NCBI GenBank assembly: GCA_945882415.1
Contig: CAMCWC010000004.1
Location: 62,001 to 126,000 of the forward strand
From: Chthonomonas calidirosea
GTDB taxonomy: Bacteria; Armatimonadota; Fimbriimonadia; Fimbriimonadales; Fimbriimonadaceae
Direction: 5' to 3'
Length of the DNA stretch: 64,000 nucleotides
Of the stretch, positions 1-8,118 are shown one piece after another. The notes below the pieces were generated by a model. The model was not told the origin of the DNA. It did not search any database and was given only the letters and a program-made list of their open reading frames with translations. Position 1 is the first letter of the stretch. Each line of letters begins with the position of its first letter. Made by a program: the position numbers and the translations under genes.

Positions 1-1
1 C

Positions 2-427
2 CACTACGCGGCACTGGGAGACCATGTGGCGGCTCGTAGCCACTATGAACGAGCAGCCAACTTCAAGGGCGACTTTCAAGAAATGAGCGTTCTACAGCAC
101 TCGGAACTCTCCTACTTCCAAGCAAGGTCTCTGCAAGCACTCGGGAGAGCGGTGGAAGCAGAAGAGATGCTTCTAGCCCTGAAGAACTACGCCATTCAGC
201 TCCGGAACACGACGGCCAAAATCGACTACTTCGCAACATCTCTACCAACAATGCTTCTGTTTAAAGACAATCTACAGGCTAGACAAAACAAGTCTGCCGA
301 TCTTATGCTTGCTCAAGCCTATGCCGGATTAGGCAACTTTGAATCTGCACGGCTAGCGCTGAACTTAGCACTAGCATACGATCCATACTGCCCATTCGCC
401 CTCGATCTCTCACAGGAGCTAAGATAG
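2..427 (+). CDS. TPR protein, C-terminal part (start outside window)
   Basis: Only the last 141 residues are visible; the frame is open to the left edge, so the true start lies upstream. The visible part is all helical, with tetratricopeptide-like spacing of small and aromatic residues, for example 'LGNFESARLALNLALAYDP' near the end. Large DUF5107-type proteins end in such TPRs and often sit next to glycoside hydrolases, which would fit the GH2 and GH30 genes that follow, but the diagnostic N-terminal domain is not in view. The TAG stop shares its last base with the GTG start of the GH2 gene, so the two are probably translated as one operon. Confidence 0.7.
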   Translation, partial: HYAALGDHVAARSHYERAANFKGDFQEMSVLQHSELSYFQARSLQALGRAVEAEEMLLALKNYAIQLRNTTAKIDYFATSLPTMLLFKDNLQARQNKSADLMLAQAYAGLGNFESARLALNLALAYDPYCPFALDLSQELR

Positions 428-3036
428 TGCAGATATCACTCGCCGGAAGCTGGCAAGTTGCACTCGATCCCAAAGGGGAGTTTCGCGAAAGTCAAATCAA
501 GAATGTTCCAACGCAATCGGCCATGTTGCCTGGCTCATTGGATGAGAGCGGAATTGGTGAAGTCAATCTCGAACAAGGGTATCTAGGAGGACTCTCTCGA
601 AAGGTCTCCTATGTTGGTCCAGCCTGGTTTACCAAAACCGTAGCAGTTCCCGACGAGATTCGTAACCAAACGGTCGAGTTAGTGTTAGAACGGTGCCACT
701 GGTTCTCCGATCTTTGGGTCAATGGTGTGCACATGGGACGCAGAGAAAGCCTGAGCGTCGCGCATCACTATGAATTTGAACTAACAGAAAGTGAGCAAGT
801 AGAGCTCACGATGAGGATTGACAACACGCCAATCATTCCTATCGGTCGTATTGGACATGCACTCACAGACTGGACCCAAACAAATTGGAACGGCATCATC
901 GGCGAAATGAGCATAAAGCCGATTGATAACCGAATCAAACTAAAGAGTGTCAGCCGGACCCAAAGCGATTTCTCCATTCGTGGCAAGGCTACCGGGGAGG
1001 TTCACATTGCGTTGTCCGGTGGCGAAACCCTGTACTCAAAGCCGACCGATAGTGATGAATTTCAGATCGACATACCGCTGAACAAATTGCCTGAGTGGAG
1101 CGACGAAAACCCGTCGCTAAATCACCTTCGACTGACTAGCGCAACCGAATCTTGTTCACTTTCCTTGGGACAGAGGACCTTCGTCGCCGAGGGCCGATTC
1201 TTCAAGTTGAATGACCAATTCGTCTTCCTCCGCGGCACTCTTGAGTGCTGCATATTCCCTAAGACTGGCTATCCTCCGATGGATACCGAGTCATGGACCG
1301 GACTCTTTAAGAGAGTGAAAGAGTTCGGTCTCAACCACGTTCGGTTCCATTCTTGGTGCCCGCCAGAAGCCGCTTTCCTCGCTGCAGATGAAGTAGGAGT
1401 CCTGCTTCAAGTCGAATGCCCACTGTGGACCGGTCACTGGGCGCTTAGCTCCGATCCCGAGGTGATGCGCTTCATCCGAGAAGAAGCCTTCCGAATTTTG
1501 GAAGCCTATTCCCACCATCCCTCGTTCGTCCTCTTCTGCCTTGGGAACGAGATGTCATTCTATGGCGAAGAGCCTCCGGTAGATGAACTAATAAATTCTC
1601 TAAAGGCGAAGTATCCGCATATTCTCTTCAACTTCTCGAGCCACGGAACGCATCTGAGTCCGGCTTGCGATTACTATGTGCAAGCCGACAACGGTAAGCC
1701 CGGGGCCGAGAATGAGCCACTACGCGGCAGTACCTGGTTCGGCGTTGGTTCAAGGTTCGACCGCGAAGCGCCAAGTTCCATCCTCAATTGTGATAAGGCA
1801 GCAAATCAGTTTGATCGGCCGGTTATTGCGCATGAAGTTGGCGAATGGGCCGTTTTCCCTGATCTTGCTGAGATACCAAAGTACGACGGTGTTCTGGAAC
1901 CAAGGAATTTTAAGAAGATCGCCGAGCAACTAAAGGAGCGGGGCATGATTGACCAAGCCGCCGACTTCACCAACGCCTCTGGCCATCTAAGCGCGAAGCT
2001 CTACAAAGAAGAAATCGAGACGCTAATGCGGACATCCAACCTTGCCGGATACCAACTGCTTGGATTATCCGATTTCCCGGGTCAAGGTACGGCCACAATC
2101 GGAATGTTAAACGCCTTTTGGGAACCCAAAGGCTTTGTCTCCGGGGAGGAATTCCGGCGCTTCGTATCCCCAACGGTTCCGTTGCTCAGTCTCTCAAAGT
2201 TTGTTTGGAAGAGGGACGAGGTGCTAAATGGGACCGTGAGAATTGCACACAGTGGACCAAGCATCAATGAAGAGGTGACGTGGTCGATATTCGATGAGAA
2301 CAATCAGTGCTTGCGCTCCGGTTCCTTCGGTCGGTTTGACATTAAGGCTTTCAACGAAAACGAGATCGGCGCGCTGGAAATTGCGCTCACCGATTTACCC
2401 GCACCGGCGCGCTATGAGGTTAGAGTTGCCGTGGGCGAGCATGAGAACGTCTGGACCATCTGGAACTTTGAACCCGAACCCGAACTTCCAGAAGTAGCTA
2501 CCACAAAGGTGTTCCACTGGTATCGCGCCGATGCTCGACAGGCAATTCTGAATGGCGAGAAAGTCTGGTTACGCCTTAACCCAAGTAAGAGCCATATGGG
2601 AATCGCGGGACGCTTCGCGCCCGCCTTCTGGTCGCCAATTCATTTTGTCGAGCAAGTTGGCACGCTAGGAACCCTCATTCAGTCAGAGCATCCCGCCTTT
2701 GCCGATTTCCCAACCGAGAACCATTCCGATTGGCACTGGTGGGAGATCCTCATGAAGTCGCAGTCGCTCAATCTCAGCTCCTTCCCGGCAGAGTTCTCGC
2801 CGGTACTTCAGGTAATTGATCGCTATGAGCGTAACTATAGGTTGGGCTCCATCTTCGAAGCAAAGATCGGCTCGGCTTCGGTTCTCGTAACATGTATCGA
2901 TTTCGAAACCCCAGATCGCGTCGTAGCGCGACAACTCGAGCGCTCATTAAGGAGCTACCTCAATTCGTCTAGTTTCAGCCCGCAGCAAACGGTCGAGTTG
3001 GGCCAGTTAGACCTTCTCTTCCGACACAATCCATGA
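427..3036 (+). CDS. Glycoside hydrolase family 2 protein
   Basis: 869-residue GH2-type glycosidase that would cleave a beta-linked sugar by a retaining mechanism. An N-terminal jelly-roll sugar-binding domain (about 1-165) is followed by an Ig-like sandwich and a TIM barrel (about 260-620). The probable acid/base is E375 in 'CLGNEMS' and the probable nucleophile is E470 in 'IAHEVGEW', both where the family places them. The C-terminal 250 residues are an extra beta-rich region. No signal peptide is visible, so it may act in the cytoplasm on imported oligosaccharides. It starts with GTG overlapping the previous stop and overlaps the next gene by 4 nt (ATGA). The exact substrate (galactoside, glucuronide or mannoside) cannot be read from the sequence. 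Confidence 0.88.
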   Translation: MQISLAGSWQVALDPKGEFRESQIKNVPTQSAMLPGSLDESGIGEVNLEQGYLGGLSRKVSYVGPAWFTKTVAVPDEIRNQTVELVLERCHWFSDLWVNGVHMGRRESLSVAHHYEFELTESEQVELTMRIDNTPIIPIGRIGHALTDWTQTNWNGIIGEMSIKPIDNRIKLKSVSRTQSDFSIRGKATGEVHIALSGGETLYSKPTDSDEFQIDIPLNKLPEWSDENPSLNHLRLTSATESCSLSLGQRTFVAEGRFFKLNDQFVFLRGTLECCIFPKTGYPPMDTESWTGLFKRVKEFGLNHVRFHSWCPPEAAFLAADEVGVLLQVECPLWTGHWALSSDPEVMRFIREEAFRILEAYSHHPSFVLFCLGNEMSFYGEEPPVDELINSLKAKYPHILFNFSSHGTHLSPACDYYVQADNGKPGAENEPLRGSTWFGVGSRFDREAPSSILNCDKAANQFDRPVIAHEVGEWAVFPDLAEIPKYDGVLEPRNFKKIAEQLKERGMIDQAADFTNASGHLSAKLYKEEIETLMRTSNLAGYQLLGLSDFPGQGTATIGMLNAFWEPKGFVSGEEFRRFVSPTVPLLSLSKFVWKRDEVLNGTVRIAHSGPSINEEVTWSIFDENNQCLRSGSFGRFDIKAFNENEIGALEIALTDLPAPARYEVRVAVGEHENVWTIWNFEPEPELPEVATTKVFHWYRADARQAILNGEKVWLRLNPSKSHMGIAGRFAPAFWSPIHFVEQVGTLGTLIQSEHPAFADFPTENHSDWHWWEILMKSQSLNLSSFPAEFSPVLQVIDRYERNYRLGSIFEAKIGSASVLVTCIDFETPDRVVARQLERSLRSYLNSSSFSPQQTVELGQLDLLFRHNP

Positions 3037-4973
3037 CCACTCTCCTTGCATTAGCGACCATGAAGATCCTTCTCCTTACAGATATTGGTATAGAACATTG
3101 GCAATCTGGATTCGATAAAACCCAGTTGAATCGAGCAGTCGGAAGAGGACCTTTACTCGTGAAAGGGGTGTCCTATGCCAACGGTATTGGAACTCATGCC
3201 CATGGCGGAGCAAGTTTTGCTTTAGATGGACAAGTGCTCTCTATCCAAGGCATGGTCGCAATCAACGACACCGGGCGAAACGGCTCCGTCGAGTTTTCGG
3301 TTTGGGGAGATTCGAAACAGCTCTGGACAAGCGGACTCGTACGCGGCGGTTCAGACCCCGTGAAGTTTAATGTAGATCTCACCGGAGTCAAACAACTCAC
3401 GTTGGTCACCTCCGATGGCGGAATCGGCGATGCCGAAGATCACGGCAACTGGCTCGATACTTCATTCACCTATAAAGGAAACAAGCCAGAACCCACACGA
3501 TACAAAAAGCCGCTCACCCTGCTTCCGAGAGAAACCCACCAAACCATGAGTAACTTTGGGGCCTCAGACTCATGGACCGTAGAACCACTAATCCACTGGT
3601 CAGAAGATAAGCGGAAAGAAGTAGCGCGCCTACTGTTTGATAAGAAGACTGGCGCGGGTCTCAGCGGTTGGAGGCATAACCTGGGCGGCGGGCTAAACAA
3701 TGTGTCCATCACCATGGCCCTTCGCCAAGCCGACACCTACGACGCTGGTGATGGCAAGTTCGACTTCACAAAGGTCCCCGGACAAAGGTGGATGCTGAAA
3801 GCGGCCAAAGACTACGGCGTTGAGAGCATGTTAGCCTACGCCGTCAGCCCACCAACGCGACTGACGAAGAACGGGCTAACCAACTGCACGGATGGCCTAG
3901 GCACAACGAACTTAAAGGAAGGTGCCGAAGGCGCCTTCGCAAAATACCTTGTTGGGGCCGTGAAGCACTTTGTCGATCAAGGCTATCCTTTCAAGTTCAT
4001 CAGCCCGATAAACGAACCAGACTACGAGTGGAACGGCGCCCCAAACCCGACCACCCAAGAAGGCTGCCGCGCAAGCAACGATGACCTCGTTAAGATCACA
4101 ACCGCGCTGGCAAAGGAAGCCAAAAGCAAAGGCCTAGGAGTTAAAGTTGTGACTCCAGAAGCAACCAGCCCCTATATCGGATACGACAGGAACCCGACAA
4201 TCAGCAAAAAATACGGGGCCGAATACGGTGACTACTCGTCCCTCTTTGCCGATCAAAAGCAGTGGCGAAAGGAAGTTGCGCCCATCTATGGCTATCACTC
4301 CTACTTCGTTGAAAAACTGGAGAATATGAAGTCGGTGCGAACAAATCTCGGAATCGAGCTCAAGAAGGCTGGCCCGCTAGAAGTCTGGATGACTGAGTTT
4401 TGTCACCTGCAAGGACCACACGGAGAAGGCGGCCGTGGTCGCGACCTCGGCATGTCTACCGCCCTCAACATGGCTCGGCTCATGCAGCTAGACATCACCG
4501 AAGTTGGTGCGTCCGCCTGGCAATGGTGGCTAGCCGTTAGTGATGCCGACTTTAAGGATGGCCTCGTCTATGTCGATGATCTGTACCAACCCAACGGTTC
4601 GGTCTACGCATCAAAGTCGTTGTGGGTAATGGGACAGTTTGCTCGCTTCGTGCACCCAGGCTATCAGCGAATCAGTATCAATGGACCGTTCGCAGATGTC
4701 ACCGCAACGCTCGTCAGTGCTTACAAGAATCCGCAGACTTCCGAGTTAGTCGTCATCCTTGTGAACCCGGCAACCCAGTCGGACCGAGTGCAAGTATCGG
4801 TAGAAGGGAAGCATAACGCCAAAGCGTGGATCACTTCCGACCGACCGGGCCACAACATCGCCCCCCTCCGCATCCCTTCCTTAGCCTCGGTAGAAGTCCC
4901 GTCCAGAAGCGTCATCACCCTGGTTCTAACTCCGAAAGCGACAAAGAAGTCAACCGAATCGGCCGCTCAATAG
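3033..4973 (+). CDS. NPCBM + GH30-type glycoside hydrolase
   Basis: 646 residues. After a hydrophobic start (possible weak signal peptide, residues 1-19) comes an NPCBM/NEW2-type carbohydrate-binding domain (about 20-150, with the hallmark 'GIGTHAHG'), then a GH30-like TIM barrel with a closing beta domain. Likely catalytic residues are the acid/base E328 in 'SPINEPDYEW' and the nucleophile E455 in 'WMTEFCH'. GH30 enzymes of this sort include endo-beta-1,6-galactanases and related xylan or glucan enzymes; the substrate here is inferred only. It is translationally coupled to the GH2 gene by a 4-nt overlap, so the pair plausibly degrades one polysaccharide in sequence. Confidence 0.85.
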   Translation: MTTLLALATMKILLLTDIGIEHWQSGFDKTQLNRAVGRGPLLVKGVSYANGIGTHAHGGASFALDGQVLSIQGMVAINDTGRNGSVEFSVWGDSKQLWTSGLVRGGSDPVKFNVDLTGVKQLTLVTSDGGIGDAEDHGNWLDTSFTYKGNKPEPTRYKKPLTLLPRETHQTMSNFGASDSWTVEPLIHWSEDKRKEVARLLFDKKTGAGLSGWRHNLGGGLNNVSITMALRQADTYDAGDGKFDFTKVPGQRWMLKAAKDYGVESMLAYAVSPPTRLTKNGLTNCTDGLGTTNLKEGAEGAFAKYLVGAVKHFVDQGYPFKFISPINEPDYEWNGAPNPTTQEGCRASNDDLVKITTALAKEAKSKGLGVKVVTPEATSPYIGYDRNPTISKKYGAEYGDYSSLFADQKQWRKEVAPIYGYHSYFVEKLENMKSVRTNLGIELKKAGPLEVWMTEFCHLQGPHGEGGRGRDLGMSTALNMARLMQLDITEVGASAWQWWLAVSDADFKDGLVYVDDLYQPNGSVYASKSLWVMGQFARFVHPGYQRISINGPFADVTATLVSAYKNPQTSELVVILVNPATQSDRVQVSVEGKHNAKAWITSDRPGHNIAPLRIPSLASVEVPSRSVITLVLTPKATKKSTESAAQ

Positions 4974-4981
4974 TAACGCCA

Positions 4982-5007
4982 CGGCGGGCCCACCTTTGGG
5001 CCTGCCG
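4982..5007 (+). terminator. Hairpin after the glycosidase operon
   Basis: An 11-bp stem with one G-T wobble and a 4-nt loop starts 8 nt after the GH30 stop codon. There is no T-run after it, so it is either a factor-assisted terminator or an mRNA 3' end stabiliser. Confidence 0.5.
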
Positions 5008-5239
5008 CGCAATAACCTAGGCAAGAGCGTGGGTCGCTCTGAAGGAGCGTTGAGTGCTAGGAAAAGCGAAAACGGCCAGTTAATGAAAGGAAGCAGGGTC
5101 TGCCAGCATAGGTGTCTTCCTTTAGTTGGACATTCATAACTTGTCTGCCGTGGAGTATCAGTCCGACATGGGCGCACCGTCTGCAAAGGAACGGCCTGCC
5201 AGCAAGACGAGAAGATTAAGTTACTTGTAGTGCGTAAGA

Positions 5240-5518
5240 CTAGGGACCATTTTGCGAGGAGTCTTCACCGTTTTGCCTCTCTTTTCCGTCCCCACCCGGG
5301 TGCAACGTCTCCGTTGCCTGCCCAGCCAGGGCGACCAACACCTTCTCCCCCACAAACTTCAGTCGGTAAGCCAAGTCTCGGCTCAAGAACTCATCCGAAC
5401 GCAGGAGCGTCAAAGGGCGGCGGCCGGATGGAGCAACCAAGACCAGCTGACTGGTAGGTTCAAGCTCGATCTGGTAGTTACCAAACTTTCCACCTCGCAT
5501 AACCGCCGTTTTGGACAT
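5240..5518 (-). CDS. Small hypothetical protein
   Basis: 92 residues if started at the ATG at 5518, which has a purine-rich AAGGGG stretch about seven bases upstream; a longer version to 5614 has no such site and an unlikely Ser/Cys-rich extension. The core ('MRGGKFGNYQIELEPTSQLV' onward) looks like a compact beta-rich domain with a polar, disordered tail. It matches no family I can name. The 230 bases between it and the GH30 gene contain only a short AGAGCG/CGCTCT hairpin near 5023-5042. Confidence 0.45.
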   Translation of the reverse strand: MSKTAVMRGGKFGNYQIELEPTSQLVLVAPSGRRPLTLLRSDEFLSRDLAYRLKFVGEKVLVALAGQATETLHPGGDGKERQNGEDSSQNGP

Positions 5519-5767
5519 CGGCACCCCTTTTTTCAGAGCCGTAGCCGCAAACTTCACCGATTCCGCGTTTGCTAGACTTGGTGCATGCGCGGAACATGCG
5601 GGCCTCCGGTTCACAGGCGATACACGTATCGGTTTGCGTGACTTCTTCGGCTTTGGTTGAACTTGAATTCTTCACTGACCGTCATACTCCGGTCAACCCG
5701 AGGAGCACGACTCAATGCTCTCCGAAGATTTTAATCCGCACACCCTCCAAGTTCATCTCCGGCCCAC

Positions 5768-6436
5768 CTACCAAGGATCGCTGGGCCAGCAGGGCGTCGC
5801 GGATGCATCGACAATTTCCGGATACCGACCCTCCACCAGAGTCGCCTTCGCATGGCCGTCGACAAAGCCCATTGCGTTACGCCCGCCGTGCCAAGTGGCC
5901 AAGGTGTCATAGAGCGGATGAAAGAAGCCATCGTTGGTTCCTTCGTCGCCGGTGGTCTCCTCGCCAAACAGGAATTGGCGAGAAACATCTGGACTACTAG
6001 AAAGCGGCATCGTCGCCATCAATCCTTGCGCCGGCGGAAACTGGACGAGGCAACCGTTAAAGGCAAAGCTCTGACCGCTTCGACTAATCGAAGGGTCCAG
6101 GGGAGAGCCAAAAACTTCCTTCGACTTCACATAAGGATAGAGGCTGCCTTTGGCCGGGTCGAACTGACCAGACCGAGAATCGCCGAAGTTGATGTAAAAG
6201 GTGTACCCACCGATAACGCCAGCCCCCCGAGCCCCTTCGGTAACGAGCGGCGGTCGATCGTCCGCGGACTCGGCATAAAGCAGGGTGGCCATCACCAGTT
6301 GGCGCACGTTGCTGATGGCGGCGCTGGACTTTGCTGCTTGCTTCGCCCGGGCAAACACGGGGAAGAGAATGGCCGCCAACACCGCAATGATGGCAATCAC
6401 AACCAATAACTCGATCAAAGTGAACGCTCGCCTCAT
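5768..6436 (-). CDS. Pseudopilin with H-X9-DG domain
   Basis: 222-residue secreted pilin-like protein. The type IV prepilin leader is complete: '[20 protein letters not shown]' puts the cleavage point before the Phe, with Glu+5, and the hydrophobic helix follows. Near the C-terminus 'HGGRNAMGFVDG' is the prepilin-associated H-X9-DG motif found in the large pseudopilin families of Armatimonadota and Planctomycetes. The chosen ATG at 6436 has a strong GGAGGT site and overlaps the stop of the upstream sigma-factor gene (ATGA), so its translation is probably coupled to that gene. It probably assembles in or decorates a type II/IV secretion-like envelope structure; the ligand is unknown. Confidence 0.85.
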   Translation of the reverse strand: MRRAFTLIELLVVIAIIAVLAAILFPVFARAKQAAKSSAAISNVRQLVMATLLYAESADDRPPLVTEGARGAGVIGGYTFYINFGDSRSGQFDPAKGSLYPYVKSKEVFGSPLDPSISRSGQSFAFNGCLVQFPPAQGLMATMPLSSSPDVSRQFLFGEETTGDEGTNDGFFHPLYDTLATWHGGRNAMGFVDGHAKATLVEGRYPEIVDASATPCWPSDPW

Positions 6437-7656
6437 CGAACGACCTCCATTCGATGTTCGTTCGCAAAAATCCATTCGGCATCTTTGAGGCGTTCTTCAA
6501 TCAAAACGGAAACTCCGTTCGGTTCCTTCGAGAAGGTGATTCGCTCGTCTCTGGGGCGGCCGGGTTCATCCACAAAACGCTGGCCCGTGAACCTATTCTT
6601 GTCGCTGGCAATCAGCTTAAAGTCTTGCCGCACTTTCTTGTCTTCGTAAACCAGCTGTTGAGTCTTAGGCAAAACCTGAACCTTGGCGTCGACTCCCCAG
6701 TTCGGATCGCCATAACTAACGCGAAACCGCATGCCGCTCGGGATCATGCTGATCTCCGAAGTCGCCGGCATGTTCACCTTTCGTCCGGTCCGACGCACCA
6801 CGAAGGTAAGCGTGCCTCGCCACTTACCCTCAAAAGCCTTGAGTTCTGGCATCGGAAGCGTGGCCTTGGAGCTACTTGCTCGTTGGGACGAGACGGCCGC
6901 GCCAATCACGGCGACGAACAGGAATGAAGAGGCAATGGCGAGCGTTATTCGTTGGGTGTTGGTCATGAGTATCCATCCGAGGGAGATCGAGCCAATCGCC
7001 GGGGCTGGCGCATAAAGCGCAGCTTGGACAATTCGGCTCTCTTCGGATGGCGATAAGGAAACAACTTCGTATTGCTTGAGCACCGGCACAATGCCGGAAG
7101 CGCTAAGCCCGAGCCGACGCCGAATGCGATCGATCGCACGGTTCGTCCGCATCCGGGCCGCATCTTCGGTCACTCCCATCCGATCCGCCACTTCCTTATG
7201 AGTAAGCCCTTCTGCCGTGTGCAGCAAAAGGCATTCCCGGTCGGCGGAGCTAAGTGATAGAAGCAGTTCATCTATCGCGTGGGAGAGGTCCTCGTTGGCA
7301 GAGTTCATTTGAGTCTGATTCCGGGCGAACTCATGGTTCGCCTGTGTTTCTCGGGCAAGGCGTCGGCGAGTTCCGCGATTCTCGGTGTTGCACAGGTGCA
7401 CCGTCACCTGGACAAGCCAGCCCGCCACTTCATCCCGGGAAACCTTCTGGGGTTTCTGGGCAAGCAGCGCAAAGGCTCGCCCGGCGATATCCGGGGCGAG
7501 GTCGGGTTCAGTCAATCGGCGCTTAGCAACCCCCGTAAGGAGCGCACCGTGTCGCTCGATCAGCGTTCGAAACGCTGATTCATCGCGCCTTGCGGTCCAA
7601 GCCAGGAGTAACTCTTTGTCGGTTTTCACAATAACTGGGTCGTTTCCTATCGACAT
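6433..7656 (-). CDS. ECF-type sigma factor fused to a membrane-anchored outer domain
   Basis: 407 residues from the ATG at 7656; a longer version to 7809 would add about 50 residues of unlikely composition. Residues 10-180 form an ECF sigma factor: sigma2 region, then a sigma4 helix-turn-helix ('LTHKEVADRMGVTEDAARMR'). One transmembrane helix follows at about 237-256, and residues 260-407 form a beta-rich domain ('FEGKWRGTLTF') that resembles lipocalin-like extracytoplasmic domains. The layout suggests a sigma factor held at the membrane by its own sensor domain, perhaps freed by proteolysis. It overlaps the pseudopilin gene by 4 nt. Sigma activity is a family assignment; the tether model is inference. 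Confidence 0.75.
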   Translation of the reverse strand: MSIGNDPVIVKTDKELLLAWTARRDESAFRTLIERHGALLTGVAKRRLTEPDLAPDIAGRAFALLAQKPQKVSRDEVAGWLVQVTVHLCNTENRGTRRRLARETQANHEFARNQTQMNSANEDLSHAIDELLLSLSSADRECLLLHTAEGLTHKEVADRMGVTEDAARMRTNRAIDRIRRRLGLSASGIVPVLKQYEVVSLSPSEESRIVQAALYAPAPAIGSISLGWILMTNTQRITLAIASSFLFVAVIGAAVSSQRASSSKATLPMPELKAFEGKWRGTLTFVVRRTGRKVNMPATSEISMIPSGMRFRVSYGDPNWGVDAKVQVLPKTQQLVYEDKKVRQDFKLIASDKNRFTGQRFVDEPGRPRDERITFSKEPNGVSVLIEERLKDAEWIFANEHRMEVVR

Positions 7657-7740
7657 CCAACCCTGAATCGCCGCGCGCTTGTGGAAGCGAACACTTTTCT
7701 TGGAAAATTTCTTTCTGCTCCGACTGACCCCGCCAAGCCA

Positions 7741-8017
7741 CGCACCCAACCTGCAATCGCACTTGAGATTCCCGAAATCGAAGGTTGACTTTCCTCGTCC
7801 GCCGCACATTAGAGTAGGTGAGGTGAACCGTGGGAAAACGGAAAAATTTCACTCGGCTCCAAGAGACGAGTGCTTCTAAACACATATTCCTCGCGCGCCC
7901 GGCCTCCAAAAGCGAATCCGAACCCAAAGTGCGCTGTATTTAGTTGATCTGCCAACGGGGGAACGTTAATTGATTCCACAGACGAGTCCAGAATGGACCG
8001 AGGAGAAATCGTGGAGT
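7741..8017 (+). repeat. Intergenic repeat, copy A
   Basis: Most of the gene-free stretch 7657-8118. Three blocks recur in the same order and strand at 10312-10660. Block 1 (7741-7805) matches 10312-10376 at about 51 of 65 positions with no gap, and the resemblance continues more weakly for 50 bases. Block 2 is a 'GGGAAC(G/A)TTAAT' core at about 7958. Block 3 is 'GTCCAGAATGGACC' at 7986-7999 plus a similar tail to 8017. A CACTCG/CGAGTG hairpin lies at about 7850-7872. The two copies bracket the TPR/MBL gene. Confidence 0.65.
7785..7815 (+). promoter_or_regulatory. Putative promoter in repeat copy A
   Basis: TTGACT at 7785-7790, then 18-19 bases, then TTAGAG/TAGAGT at 7809-7815. It points toward the TPR/MBL gene at 8119. 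The same -35 hexamer and spacer are conserved in copy B, which has a better -10. Confidence 0.45.
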
Positions 8018-8118
8018 TACCTGGACGCTTTTGCAACTCAGCGCCGGGCCTCGACTAGAAGGAGAGACTGACAAGCCACTAGAAAAAGATATCGATTGCA
8101 ACGCATACTCGGAAGCGT

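Noticed and set aside
5005-5240. Structured RNA between GH30 and the small gene
   Set aside because: CCTAG/CTAGG and AGAGCG/CGCTCT pairs exist but are short and match no known RNA pattern.
5519-5614. Longer version of the small gene to 5614
   Set aside because: No ribosome-binding site; the ATG at 5518 has one.
5686-5705. TGACCG/CGGTCA hairpin after the pseudopilin at 5768
   Set aside because: Six base pairs and no T-run; too weak to call a terminator.
7657-7809. N-terminal extension of the sigma factor to 7809
   Set aside because: Composition is unlike the sigma family, and repeat copy A lies in this stretch.
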